64,000 bases of DNA from Phragmites australis (GCF_958298935.1 NC_084932.1:10457501-10521500); one strand, 5' to 3'; positions 1-10,493 are shown, counted from the first letter of the stretch. Notes: generated by a model not told the origin, from the letters alone. Numbers and translations are program-made.

Positions 1-304
1 CACCATATAGTTCCCTAGTGATATGGATAGCACAAGTCATTTTTCTGAACTGCTATTCAGCAGGCGACTGAAATTTATATAATCCATACATTGAGTTATC
101 TTCACCGGTGCCCCCATACATTGAGGCAAGGCGGTGGGTCGCAATGTGTCATGGCGGCAGTGGCAGCACTTGTTGTGGGGGGTGGGGGGTGGAAGAAGGT
201 TTCTGGTTGACGACTGCGGCGGGGAAAATGAGAACGGATGGAATTGGGCCGCAATTGTGTAGCGCATGCATGAGCTCGCACAAGTCGCAGAGAATCCAAG
301 CATG
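1..304. other. Left flank, no gene seen
   Basis: I see no gene or recognisable repeat here. Short open frames exist on both strands but they overlap each other and lack any family motif. The stretch ends at the 9-bp target-site duplication of the Mutator-like element. Confidence 0.5.
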
Positions 305-313
305 CTGCTGTGT

Positions 314-480
314 GAGTTTTTTTTATTTTTATATTTTTTCAATTAAAAATTTAAAAAAATATATTACCTTGAAAAAAATTACAAAACTAGAGAGCTGCAG
401 CCTATGAGAGGGCTGTAAAGGCCTGCTTACCGCCCCTAGGAAGGCGGGTGGCCTAACCGCCCCCTCAGAGGGCGGCTACA
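314..480 (+). repeat. Left terminal inverted repeat of the MULE
   Basis: It pairs with the right end (about 1570-1736). Matching blocks include the T-rich outer end, the AATTAAAAATTTAAA block, the ACAAAACTAGA / ATAAAACTAGA block and the CTGCAGCCT...GAGAGGG block. The inner part is rich in complementary CCGCCCC and GGGCGG stretches able to form hairpins. Identity is imperfect, which suggests age. Confidence 0.75.
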
Positions 481-588
481 GCGTGCCCACCCGAGCCGAG
501 GACTTATCGCCCCCTGAAAGAGCGGTTACGGCTCCTTGCCAGAGGGCGGTAAGGTGGCTGCTCGCCCGCCTGCCCCTTCCCCCTCTTC

Positions 589-742
589 TATAAAAAGGCA
601 AAAAATGAGGTGAAATCCTTATTTTAATCAAAAAAAAGAGAAACCTCTGAAGAGGGAGGAGATGAGAAGAGAGGAGAGGAGAGGAAGAAAGCGTGGTGAA
701 ACCCTACTGCATTTGATCCACGAATTTGAAGATCACTTTCCG
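589..742 (+). promoter_or_regulatory. MULE promoter and 5' leader exon
   Basis: A TATA box (TATAAAAAGG, 589-598) lies just inside the left TIR. It is followed by a GA-rich leader and a good splice donor, CG|GTAAGT, at 743. This fits the common MULE layout, with the promoter in or near the TIR and an intron in the 5' UTR before the transposase start. Transcription is inferred, not shown. Confidence 0.5.
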
Positions 743-1221
743 GTAAGTTTTCTATACTTTTATTATTGTTAATTAGTACAGTAGCACTATATGACATAGG
801 TTTTAGATATGTATGACCTAGAGTTTAGAAAATACTGTATTTAGTAGAAAATTGTCAATTTTACTTGCGATATGGTAGGATAGCAATGAAATACACAATA
901 TTATTTGTAGTATGTTAGTTTTGAATATATAGATTGTATAGAGTAATAATTGTAGGGTAGTATTGTGTGACATAGGAATTAGCATTGTATGATAATGGTA
1001 TGACCTAGGATGTAGCGTTTAGAAAATGGTAGTATACTGTGAATATTAATTCCGACATGATAGGATAGCTATTAAATGTAGATTGTATAGAGTAATATTT
1101 ATAGGTAAGTTTGGGTAGGGGTATTATTGAAGAACCTATTGTTAGGTATGAATCGGTGTCGGTAAATTTTTTATCTCTGATACTGAGAAATATAGTTCGC
1201 CGGTCTTAATATTGGTTATAT

Positions 1222-1600
1222 TTGCGGATGTTTTCAAGGATGGCAGATAAATTAATTTTTCAGATATATTATGGTGAGGGTAAAATTAGGTATGATCTTA
1301 ATGGTGTAGATCTGTCTGAATTGCGTTATGTCATGAAGGGTCTTAGTAAAGCTAATGAGAGGATCATTGTGGGTGTGTGCAAGTGGCTCATGCGATTTTT
1401 CCAACTGGATCCGCAGTAATGACAACAAATCTTGCTGAGGTTTATAACTGGGTCATGCGAGGAATGAGGTCCCTCCCACATGTTGGAATTGTAGAAGGTA
1501 TTTTGCATAGGACTGGTAAATACTTTATTGATCGGTACACAGCTGCTAAAAATGTAATAGAGGATAATCGTATGCTCTATGGACGGATGCCCTTTGGGAG
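1222..1600 (+). pseudogene. Truncated MULE transposase remnant
   Basis: An open frame begins at 1222, with an alternative Met at 1240 (MADKLIFQIYYG), and runs to 1419. A second frame then gives MTTNLAEVYNWVMRG and EGILHRTGKYFIDRY, typical of the C-terminal part of plant MULE transposases (TTN-AE--N and RYFxDRY-like motifs). The catalytic core between the N-terminal and C-terminal parts is missing and the frame shifts near 1400, so no active transposase can be made. The remnant ends where the right TIR begins. Confidence 0.6.
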
Positions 1601-1736
1601 GGCGGGGGGCCTAACCGCCCTCTCAGAGGGCTGCAACCCTCTCAGGAGGCTGCAGGCGTCTAGTTTTATAATTCTTTTCATGAGGAATCTATTTATTTAA
1701 ATTTTTAATCGAAAAAATATAAAAAGAAAAAAACTC
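1570..1736 (-). repeat. Right terminal inverted repeat of the MULE
   Basis: This is the reverse-complement partner of the left TIR. It starts where the transposase remnant stops resembling protein, right after the residues NRMLYGRMP. The GC-rich block GGGAGGGCGGGGGGCCTAACC pairs with the left block near 440-460. Confidence 0.7.
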
Positions 1737-1883
1737 CTGCTGTGCGGAGATTGCTCAGGATTGTATTCATTATTCTGAGTAATGAAATAGAGCTCTTTTT
1801 TACCGAAAAATAGTCATACTTTATTATTTCTTCTGTTGGCCAAGTAATAGCACGGGCACTAGATACTCCAAAGAACTACTTAA
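1737..1883. other. Short spacer between MULE and MITE
   Basis: It holds the right 9-bp TSD copy of the MULE, then about 140 bp with no recognised feature. The last three bases are the left TAA of the MITE that follows. Confidence 0.5.
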
Positions 1884-2138
1884 GGCCACGCCCAAGGGCT
1901 TCCCTTAGCAGGCGAGATTCCCGTCATGAAGGGATTCTCGTTCCCTTCAGCGCTCCAACAGTTTCCCTTCACGACGGGATTCCCAAGGTCATTCCCTTCA
2001 GGACGGGATTCCCTCTTATTTCCCTTCGCGATTCCCCTCGAAGGGAAGCTGTTGGAGATGAGAGAAAATAAAGGGAATGAGAACGGGGAAGAGAATCGGG
2101 AAAGGAACGAAATGAAGGGAATATAGTTGGGGATGGTC
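1884..2138. mobile_element. Tourist/PIF-like MITE, 255 bp
   Basis: The termini GGCCACGCCCAA (left) and TTGGGGATGGTC (right; reverse complement GACCATCCCCAA) are imperfect inverted repeats. They are flanked by TAA at 1881-1883 and 2139-2141, the 3-bp TWA duplication of PIF/Harbinger elements. The interior is full of GGGATTCCC and GGGAA/TTCCC palindromic units, so it can fold strongly. There is no coding potential. A hAT origin is less likely because no 8-bp duplication is seen. Confidence 0.6.
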
Positions 2139-2491
2139 TAATGAGGTACCACATCTGTTCTATTCAAGACATTAACAAGGTCTCTAATACATGCATTAGA
2201 CTATTGCTTTTTTACTCTAGGGGGAATGTTTTTAGGTGGTGCTAACGATTTAATAACTATCTTTGTAAGTATTTGTTATCAAAAGTTATAGATAATATAA
2301 TTTTGAAAGTATTTTTCATAAAAAATCTACTAATATCATTTTTATGTGACAAATCTCAATATTATTATATATATTAGTAGTCAAAGTTTATGAAGTTTGA
2401 TTGCACGCATCGCTAAATGACTTCTATTTGAGAATAGAGGGAGTAAAAACTAATTGTCTAATTGAACTTATTGCAGGCACTCATAAAAGTT
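2139..2491. other. AT-rich spacer with a Stowaway-like end
   Basis: Mostly AT-rich. The stretch ending near 2445 (CTATTTGAGAATAGAGGGAGTA) looks like the right terminus of a Stowaway-type MITE, whose ends usually read CTCCCTC beside a TA. I could not find a clean left end, so only a fragment is claimed. Confidence 0.35.
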
Positions 2492-3232
2492 CACTACTAC
2501 AGAATAAGTGAAAGCAGACGAAATGTCATAGACAATTTTTAGACCCGTCATTGACAAAATACTAAAGACGGTTACTAAAATAGGCATGTTTGTAACATGA
2601 CCGTTGTCTAGGTGTGCCAGAACTTATATACGGTTTCTGCAAAACCGTCAGTAGTTAAAGACCCAAGTACTGTATTAAATTTGACCCCTCACTCATCGGC
2701 TTCCACTACCCCTCGTAGACATAAATCACTCATCTCCCTCACTAAAGTGACAAGAAGTTCATCTCCCTCACTCTCCTTGTTGCCATCCGAGCCCCTTCCA
2801 CAACGGTTTGTTAGGTTTTTTTTTAGAGAGATTAGAGATCTGGGTGCTGAATCCCCTTCCCTGTACTAGGGTGAGGAAGGATTGCATTGCATGAGGTTTT
2901 TTTATGGTTTGATTCGATCTATGTACGGAGGGTAACATTGTGTTTGTGTGTTCCAGATATGTATTGTCGTTGTTCACATCTAACAAGCTCTGGAAGGATG
3001 GGGTTGTTCCTATGGCTGCTTCCACGGTCTGGATGCTTGAAATCGATTTCAGTCTTGTGGAATATATGTTCTTCGTTGTTGTGAAGGGCACCACTGTGGA
3101 CTTAGGTTTTGCTGTGAATCATGTTCTATTGTCAGTTATTCTTGATGAAAATTTCTCCATTGTTGTTCATCATAATAGAAATATTTTCGTGAACTGCAAG
3201 ACTAGTTTGAACTATCATCTGTTAGTTAACAA

Positions 3233-3444
3233 GGGTTGACGGAAGCAATGTAGTTTGGTTCTGGAACATGATTGAGTTAGTCAGGATGGAGCTTGATATG
3301 GATGACAACGAGATGATGATTGAAGATAATGCTTGGGTTGACGGAAGCAATGTAGTTTGGTTCTGGAACATGATTGAGTTAGTCAGGATGGAGCTTGATA
3401 TGGATGACAACGAGATGATGATTGAAGATAATGCTTGGGTTGAC
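3233..3444. repeat. Perfect 102-bp tandem duplication
   Basis: Two adjacent copies (3233-3334 and 3335-3436) are identical, and the first 8 bases of a third follow. The unit length is a multiple of three and keeps a frame open on both strands across the junction. Perfect identity beside decayed sequence implies a very recent duplication, or an assembly duplication. Confidence 0.9.
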
Positions 3445-3475
3445 ATTATGGTGAAACGCAGGCGGCTTAGATGAT

Positions 3476-3585
3476 GTCAATCATCTTATCCTTCTAGAAA
3501 GCGGTGTTAATAATATCAATCATCCCATCCTTCTGGAAGATATCATCAATTATATCAATCATCTCATCCTTATGGAAAAACGGAA
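3476..3585. repeat. Short imperfect tandem repeat (ATCAATCATCCCATCCTT)
   Basis: Three to four diverged copies of a roughly 45-bp unit, each containing TCAATCATC-CATCCTTCTGGAA, lie directly after the 102-bp duplication. No coding meaning is seen. Confidence 0.55.
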
Positions 3586-4123
3586 CGATATAATTAGGGA
3601 TTATGTGTAGGTTTATGTTTTGAACAATGTATGCTGCTGAGATTGTATATATAGAATAATATATTCTTATGTGTTATATATTTGCATTATGTTCTTATGT
3701 ATATGCATATGATATTCTTATTTGTGATATGTATATGCTTGTGATATTCTTATATATATCATGAAGTGTGATGTATGTCATATTATAAAGGTAGCTAGTA
3801 AGCAAAATGGTTTCTCAGGGGGAAAAGGGTCACATAGATGATTTTTGTATATGAGTTTAAACAAAAACTATATGGGACCCTTAATACGCATAGATGGTTT
3901 TTTAGAAAATTCGTCTATATGTATTACGAAAGTGACATGTGTGTAGCTATATCACAAACGCAAGTGTTATTTAGACCCATCTACGTGTATCTCTGTTACA
4001 AACGAAATTGTAACTATCTATAACAAACTCGATATCTCAGACACTTTGACAGAGACAGAACCCATAATTAATGACAATATAGTCTTTGAAACTAACATGT
4101 TTGTCAATAATATATGTTAGTAG

Positions 4124-5480
4124 GTCTCATAGATACAATACATCAAGAAGCCACCATAGTTAGGACAAAGTTTGATTGAATTGAAAAAGTCCTAGGAAGA
4201 TTTGCCTCACCGGAAGGTCCGGTGCAGAGGTCTTGACCTCACAGGAGTATTTTGTCCAAAGGCAAAGTAAAGACTGTTGACTTCACCGGATGGTCCAATG
4301 CTCTGTGTGTTAAAGTCACTAGAGTATTTCTAACAAAGGGGGATAAGGCTGAGGACCTCACCAGATAGTCCGGTGATCTGCACTGGGTAACACCAGAGCA
4401 TTTCTTGCAGAGAAGAATGCAAGTGCAAAAGACTGAAGATCAACTCATCGGAAGGTATGGTGCTTGATTTATGCTCATCGGAGTATAGCACTAGAATATT
4501 TTTATCAGAGGTGACTGCAATGGTGAAGAATAAAGATCAACTCACTGAATAGTCTAGTGATCACAAAGATAGTTGCACCGGAGCATTTCTAGGGAAAAGA
4601 AGAGAAGTTTTAACTCATTGAATGGTCCGGTGTGAATAGAATAAATACAAGATGGATGCACCAGAGTATTTTACATAGAGAGACTGCAAAAGCTAGATGG
4701 CTCAAGATAACTCAATGGAAGGTCTAGTGATGGATTTGAAGGCACAACAGAGTGTCCTATGTTTATGGAGGTATTGAGTGGAGTTCTAACGACTAGTTTC
4801 TAAGTTTGTACTCACCAGATAATCTGGTGTTAGTACTATTATTCTCATCAGATCATTCGGTGTTAATAGCTTTTCTGAGCCGTTGGGAAAATGGCTAATT
4901 GGCAGGTTTGAGGCTATAAATACCTCTCCACTCAGTCATTTTATGGCGTGGTATACTGCTAGAGTCTAGAGAAAGCTCATATACACTTGAGAAGACATTC
5001 AAGCCACTAAAATGCTTAAAGTGATTATCCAAGGTAATTAAGCACAAAATTAGAAAATGTTTAGTGCTTATATGTCTCAAGTGAGTTGCAACTAGGTGCT
5101 GCAGCTTGAAGAAGGAATCAAAGAGTGATCCTAACTTATACCGAGTGGTACGTTGGCACATTCTTGGTGACTCACCGGCATCTTAGGCCTTGGTGGCTCA
5201 AGCATGTTGACCCTCCGATTTGGTATGGAGACGCAGAAACTCTTGCCTTGGTGGCTCAAGCTCCAAAGTGATTATGACGGTAAGTAGCCGGGAGACAGGC
5301 TAGTGGTGAGACCTTACCTTGGTAGCTTGGTAGCTCATCATGCTTGAGACCTTGTCTTGGTGACTTGGCAGCTCAAGAGCTGTGACCGCTAGAGACTTGG
5401 CGATCGGGAGCATATCCTTTATGGTGCTCCAACGTGGACTAGGGTGTTATTCATGCCATTGATATCACGGGATAAATTTT
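4124..5480 (+). repeat. Degenerate LTR-like region with CACCGGA/TCCGGTG repeats
   Basis: A block of roughly 100 bp, built around the pair ACCGGAAGGTCCGGTG and CACCAGAGTATTTCTTGCAGAGA, recurs many times with heavy drift from 4190 to about 4860. A TATA-like CTATAAATACC follows near 4913. Such ACCGGA...TCCGGTG arrays are known from LTRs of grass SIRE-type (Opie/Ji-like) Copia elements. Similar motifs occur at 37930-38260 behind the Copia polyprotein. I read this as an old solo LTR, but I could not fix its ends or a target duplication. Confidence 0.4.
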
Positions 5481-7108
5481 TTTTATACCAAGTTTATCTC
5501 TCTACCTTATTTACGTTTCTGTCTTTACATACTTACAATTTACCTTGCTAGAGTAGGTTATAATCCTCTTGAGCGGTAAAATAGACACACTACATAAACC
5601 TAGAGCATATTTAAATAGAAATTGAGATGGATTTATCATGTGAAGTTTTTGGAGCTAATTTGATTTAGTTTCTAAGTGTCTTAATTTAACTAACTTTTTA
5701 GGATGTCATCATTCCTTATAGTAGTGTTTAAAATTCGTATGTGATAACTCGTTTTGAGGCAGCGGTTTGCAATAAAAAAAATAGTTCAGGTCAGTGATGC
5801 TACAATTTGTGTGTAGATTAATTGGAAATATCCAATGTGAGCCTCACTGCGGGGCATGGGGTACTTGCCCTTGTAAGACACCACAATATTTTCCATCTTG
5901 TACGATCTAATTGTTAGCATCTTCCGATGGCTGAACGATGAGCTTATTTAGGGCTTAGTGACCTTTTTTTACTTTTCTAACTACCTACCGTGCGAGGCAT
6001 GAGTGGCTCAACCCGTGTGAAGACCACGTAGGCATTTGAACGCTAAATGCAAGGCCCGTTCTGGAGGAAGTCTTACTCACTCCAGCAGGAATTGAACTCA
6101 TTCATCGAAATTTAAGGTTTCCAAACAAGCCCTTAAATACTCTCTCTTATCACAAATACATAAAGTTTTAAGATAAGCTTCCAGTCAAACATTTGAGCCT
6201 TTGACTTTTAATATCTTTAAAAATATATAGATTGGAAACATAAAACTATATTAGTAGAGTTTCCTTCAAATTCAATTTTATACTATCATAACTTTATTAT
6301 ATATTTTAATAAAAATAGTAGTCGTAACTATGTTTTGGTGATCATGTCATCGTCCAAAACGTCAAATATTTGGGAGGAGTATATAGCTAGAGCCGATACG
6401 AAGCCTGCCCCTGCCCATGCCCCGAACAAAACTAAACTAACATATGCAAGTCTGAGGGAAATAACAACTGTACTTTATGCAAGAAGGGAAAAGGGTGATA
6501 ACTCTAACAAATGCATGCATGATGACGTCCTCCTACGCAAGTTTTTGCCAGTAAAAAAGGTCGGAATGCATCTATGTACAGGTACAGAGTACACTATGCT
6601 TTCTGTATGAAATCTCAAGGACTTGCAGACTCAAGACACTGCACATTGGGCCTGTGACCATCCACAACTGCGATAAAATCGCACATGCTCTAGGAGCTCA
6701 GCCGACAGACTCATGTGTCCCATTTAGGACCATCTTCTCCTTCCTCCAGCACGCCCTCTTTGCCGTGACAACCGGTCCAAAGAGCCTCATAAATTGTGCA
6801 CACCGGATGAGCTAGCCACGGTCCCATGAGGAAAAATCGCCCAGCTTTCGGCTGTTGAATGACGCAGCATTCATGATGGTATCACGGATTGAACTGATGA
6901 GTAGATTCAACTAGTATTCAACTCCAATGCAGTAATATTTTCAGGTCAGAAGAATCTGATAGATAGGAATGAGTAGTATTAGAAGTAGGAGGACAGTATA
7001 TTCAAATTCGAAAGAATCATTCATCTCCATATTCTACAAAAGGTTGAGGTTATTCTTCTTTCCAAATTGCTTGCCATAAGGCATTGTATTTCACCGAAGT
7101 AATGTAGG

Positions 7109-7112
<4 letters not shown>
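5481..7112. other. Intergenic region upstream of the peroxidase
   Basis: No gene is recognised. A 91-codon frame at 6335-6610 has no family motif and I do not claim it as a gene. The part at 6135-6330 begins TACTCTCTCTTATCACAAATAC and is AT-rich like a Stowaway-type MITE, but a matching right end is not clear. Confidence 0.4.

Positions 7113-7144
<32 letters not shown>
7113..7144. repeat. (AT)16 microsatellite
   Basis: A pure run of AT dinucleotides about 190 bp upstream of the peroxidase TATA box. It is likely to vary in length between individuals. Confidence 0.95.
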
Positions 7145-7146
<2 letters not shown>

Positions 7147-7333
7147 ATATCTCATAGTAAATTATTCTCAAATTCATATTTTTCCAGATAAAAATCTACA
7201 TGTGCAAGCTAATTAAGCTCAACATTTTGTACCACAGATGTTTGGCACCTACCGACCCGTGGTGAAGTCAAATCTTGCAGGCTGCACACACATGTGCCAC
7301 AGCATTGGAGCCAACTGCCGCACCGAAAGAGCC

Positions 7334-7340
7334 TATAAAA
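7334..7340 (+). promoter_or_regulatory. TATA box of the peroxidase gene
   Basis: TATAAAA stands about 100 bp before the start codon, so transcription would begin near 7365, at or just before the CT tract. It is the best TATA match in the proximal upstream region. Confidence 0.7.
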
Positions 7341-7370
7341 GCTCATTTACGCAACTCACAGGACTCAGCC

Positions 7371-7374
<4 letters not shown>

Positions 7375-7432
<58 letters not shown>
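7375..7432 (+). repeat. (CT)29 microsatellite in the peroxidase 5' UTR
   Basis: An uninterrupted run of 29 CT units ends three bases before the ATG. From the TATA position it is expected to lie in the 5' UTR. CT/GA tracts in plant leaders are known binding sites for BBR/BPC GAGA-type factors; any effect here is inference. Reading frames passing through it give Ser-Leu or Arg-Glu runs and are artefacts. Confidence 0.9.
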
Positions 7433-7433
<1 letters not shown>

Positions 7434-7435
7434 AG

Positions 7436-8731
7436 ATGGCCGCAAGGTGTAGTGGAAACGTGACAGCCTTAGCCGTGGCCCTGGCCTTGTTGCTGCCTCT
7501 AGGCCTCTCCAATGGCAAGCTCCAGGTGGGGTTCTACTCCAAGTCCTGCCCCAGCGCCGAGTCCACCGTCGCCTCCGTCGTCCGGCAGGCCGGCTTCTCC
7601 GACCCGACAATCCTCCCCGCGCTCCTCCGCCTCCAGTTCCACGACTGCTTCGTCCGGGTGAGCAGCCCTAGCCCGCCCGCGCAACTCGATTACACTTGGG
7701 TTTCAAATGTCATACCAGTTATTTGGAACTCAAAGAGAATTATTTGTTCTGGATTGGTACGGTGTGTGTGGGTGGGGACAGGGGTGCGACGGGTCGGTGC
7801 TGATCAAGGGCGGGAATAACAACGCGGAGGTGGACAACAACAAGCACCAGGGGCTGCGCGGGCAGGACGTCATCGACGCCGCCAAGGCGCAGCTCGAGTC
7901 GCAGTGCCCCGGCGTCGTCTCATGCGCCGACATCGTCATCCTCGCCGCCCGTGACGCCGTCGCATCCGTACGTTACATATATATGTTCACGTTCCATTAC
8001 TAGTTAGTTGCAAGGTAGGAATCTGACGTCTGGGGTTGCATCGGTGACACGCAGACCGGAGGGCCGTCGTTCGACGTGCCGACGGGACGGCGCGACGGGA
8101 AGGTGTCGAACCTGCGGGACGCCGACGCGCTTCCGGACGTGCACGATGGAATCGACGTGCTCCGCTCCAAGTTCGCCGCCAACGGCCTCGACGAAAAGGA
8201 CCTCGTCCTCCTCAGCGGTACGCATCTTCTTGCATGCATGCCTCGATGAATTCAATTGCATGGAAGCTAGCTGACCCACGCATGCACACATGGTTGACTG
8301 CAGCGGCGCACACTGTGGGCACGACTGCGTGCTTCTTCCTCCAGGACCGGCTCTACAACTTCCCCCTCCCCAGCGGCGGCCGCGGCTCGGACCCGACCAT
8401 ACCACCGGGCTTCCTCGCGGAGCTCAAGTCCCGGTGCGCGCCGGGGGACCTGAATACGCGCCTGCCCCTGGACCGCGGCAGTGAGAGCTTCTTTGACACC
8501 TCCATCCTCCGCAACATCCGCAATGGCTTCGCCGTCATCGGCTCCGACGCCGCGCTCTACAACGCCACTGCCACCGTCGACGTTGTCGACTCCTACTCCG
8601 GCCTGCTCAGCAACTTCTTCGGGCCCTACTTCCGGCAGGACTTCGCCGACGCCATGGTCCGGATGGGCAGCATCGGCGTGGTCACCGGCGGCAAAGGCGA
8701 GGTCCGGAAGGTCTGCTCCAAGTTCAACTAA
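7436..8731 (+). CDS. Class III secretory peroxidase, 4 exons, 332 aa
   Basis: Exons are 7436-7657, 7782-7967, 8055-8217 and 8304-8731, all with GT-AG introns, joining to 999 nt. The product oxidises phenolics with hydrogen peroxide in the cell wall or apoplast (lignification, wall cross-linking, defence). Residues 1-27 form a signal peptide with a hydrophobic core, and the mature protein starts near [11 protein letters not shown]. Distal haem residues are Arg65 and His69 (RLQFHDCFV), calcium-loop motif GCDGSVLI (75-82), SCADIV at 121-126, TGRRDG in exon 3, and proximal His193 (AAHTVG). Length, the four-exon layout and intron positions match the family. The first A of AAHTVG replaces the usual G. 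The start was chosen because it gives a signal peptide and follows the leader. The exact paralogue cannot be named. Confidence 0.95.
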
Positions 8732-9750
8732 TACCCACCACGTACCGGTCGATCCACAGATCATTCATTGCACACGGTTGGCCCATCCACGGACAGAACG
8801 GTGGGTTAGGTTAGGTGCATTGTTTTTCAATTAATTGATCAGTACATTCTGCAGATTTTACTGGGAAAAAGAAAGAAATTCAAGTGCTTCTGTACATGCT
8901 CGCCAAAATGAAAATTGCATGCACAAATTCAGCGCCGTAAGGCGCTTTAAGATCTGCGCAGTTTTCTTTTTGAAGCGTGCGGTATATATAGAAGCGGTGC
9001 CGAGGGCGAGAAGTTACAGGGTATAAGAAGATTTGGTCTGTGTTTATTTGAAGTATATGCAAGTGGAGATGTTAATCGTATTTTTGTTGGGTTTTGGAGA
9101 GTATAGTATTCATTTGTGTTGTGTAGAGTGAAACTGTAAAGAAGTGTGTTGAGTTCATTGCAAGAGATGTCCAATATCGTGACGATTTGTCCTCTGGCTT
9201 AATTTTCTTTTGTTGGTATGCTGGAATCGATTCAGAAGTACTGCAAATACGTAGTAATGAGATTGTCTTTCAATGCACTAGGAAAGTTGCGAATGAGATC
9301 GGTGTCATTACCATACAAATTATTTTTAATGTACTAGAGAGTTTCTTGACTAATCTCAAAACTAAGCTCTAAAAATATAGAACACTTTATCTTTGCTCAT
9401 AAGAAATAAGATCCAAAAATAATGAGAAAAATTATTAATAATAGAGTTCTCTTGAGCCCCTAAACTTTTTATCATAAATGAGGGAGAGAAAGAAGAAAAG
9501 AAGGGAGAAAACGAGGAAGATGAATAATAAGAAAGTGAGGTGGATGAGTCCTAGACCCTAGGTTGCTCCTCTGCATCTGTGACTGCTAGCTGGGGTGGTT
9601 ACACTTACACCTAGCTGTAAAGAAGGCTGCAATTATTTTCTTTACCGGAGTAAAAGGTACAATTTTGAGATGGTAAAATTGTAAATTCTTCGCATAACAA
9701 ATGCTACCAATAAAACTAAACACAACAACCACAACCCACCTAGTCCTTAA
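8732..9750. other. Peroxidase 3' flank and spacer
   Basis: The peroxidase 3' UTR must begin here, but I see no unambiguous polyadenylation signal. The rest is AT-rich with only short shadow frames and no recognised element. Confidence 0.5.
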
Positions 9751-9752
9751 TA

Positions 9753-10002
9753 CTCACTTCAGTCATAAATAAGGGATGTTTTGGATAGATCTCAAAACGT
9801 AACTTTAACTACTATTTTTTATTACAGTATATCTATAAAACATAGAAACAGTGTATTATTATAAAAATACTTTTTAAGATAAATCTACCTGTATCTTTTT
9901 CAAATACCCTAACTTAATACATAAAAAGTAAATTCTAAATAAAATTTGGAACAGTTGACTATACGTAACTCAAAACAATACTTATTTTGTGACTAGATGT
10001 AG
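9753..10002. mobile_element. Stowaway-like MITE, 250 bp
   Basis: The left end CTCACTTCAGTCATAAATAAG and the reverse complement of the right end, CTACATCTAGTCACAAAATAAG, are clear inverted repeats. They are flanked by TA at 9751-9752 and 10003-10004. The CT(C/A)C...AGTCATAAATAAG terminus and TA duplication are typical of Stowaway (Tc1/mariner) MITEs. It has no coding capacity and an AT-rich interior. Confidence 0.75.
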
Positions 10003-10021
10003 TATATAGGTAACTAGATAG

Positions 10022-10485
10022 TAGGGATGACAATGTAAAATTCCCCGCAGGGAATGGTTCCTCATCCCGTCCCCGAACGAAGGAAAATTCTACGTCCTCC
10101 TTCTCGCTCGCGAGGACTATTTTCTCCCCATCCACGTCCCCGCGTGGAGAATGGGGACCCGACGGGGAACCCGCCCCCACTAAGCGTCATATGGGTTGAG
10201 CTCTAAGTTAAATGGGGATAGTTGGACTGGGTACTTGGACAGATCATCTATGGGTTGGGCTCTAAGTTGAGAATGGGCTGGTTGAGTTAATACATGTAAA
10301 GTTCATATATTCGAGGCCCCCACTAGGAAACATGGAGGGACATGGGGAACCGTCCCTGCCCCTGTCATACCTGACCGGGGGGGAGACTTTTCCCATTAAC
10401 CTCAGGGGGGATTGGCCCCATCTCCGTCCTCTAATAGGGGAATTCCCCGTCAGCGAACGGAGATCGGGATCCATTAACATCTCTA
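10022..10485. mobile_element. hAT-type MITE (TAGGGATG family), copy 1
   Basis: The ends TAGGGATGACAATG and (reverse complement of the right end) TAGAGATGTTAATG are inverted repeats. Flanking octamers CTAGATAG (10014-10021) and CCAGATAA (10486-10493) agree at 6 of 8 positions, consistent with an aged 8-bp hAT duplication. The interior contains GGGGAATTCCCC-like GC palindromes. The same termini occur at 52501-53050. No coding region. Confidence 0.65.
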
Positions 10486-10493
10486 CCAGATAA

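Larger units (their letters stand above)
314..1736 (+). mobile_element. Mutator-like element (MULE) with long TIRs
   Basis: The element begins GAGTTTTTTTTATTTTTATA and the reverse complement of its right end begins GAGTTTTTTTCTTTTTATA. Inverted similarity runs inward for roughly 110-165 bp on each side, through a T-rich part and then a GC-rich part. It is flanked by an almost perfect 9-bp duplication, CTGCTGTGT (305-313) and CTGCTGTGC (1737-1745). Long TIRs with a 9-bp TSD are diagnostic of Mutator superfamily elements. The inside carries a TATA-led 5' leader and short remains of a MULE transposase, so this is a deletion derivative at 1.4 kb, compared with several kb for autonomous copies. 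Confidence 0.85.
2492..4123. mobile_element. Possible non-autonomous CACTA-like element
   Basis: The left end reads CACTACTACAGAATAAGTG, a typical CACTA terminus. Short motifs such as GACCCGTCATTGAC and AAAGACGGTTACT recur nearby, as expected for subterminal repeats. The proposed right end (ATATGTTAGTAG, about 4112-4123) matches the inverted left end only partly, and I see no clear 3-bp duplication. No transposase is present. The right boundary is tentative. Confidence 0.4.

Noticed and set aside
4190..4860. CRISPR-like spaced repeats
   Set aside because: Units are long, drift strongly and lie in a plant genome; they are LTR-type repeats.
6335..6610. 91-codon plus-strand frame
   Set aside because: No motif, no promoter-like signal and AT-rich repeat surroundings.
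7238..7819. A 193-codon frame containing the CT tract and the peroxidase N-terminus
   Set aside because: It reads through the microsatellite and through intron 1. The peroxidase start at 7436 with a signal peptide explains the coding part.
8267..8764. 165-codon minus-strand frame over peroxidase exon 4
   Set aside because: Shadow of a GC-rich exon; no family motif and no splice structure on the minus strand.
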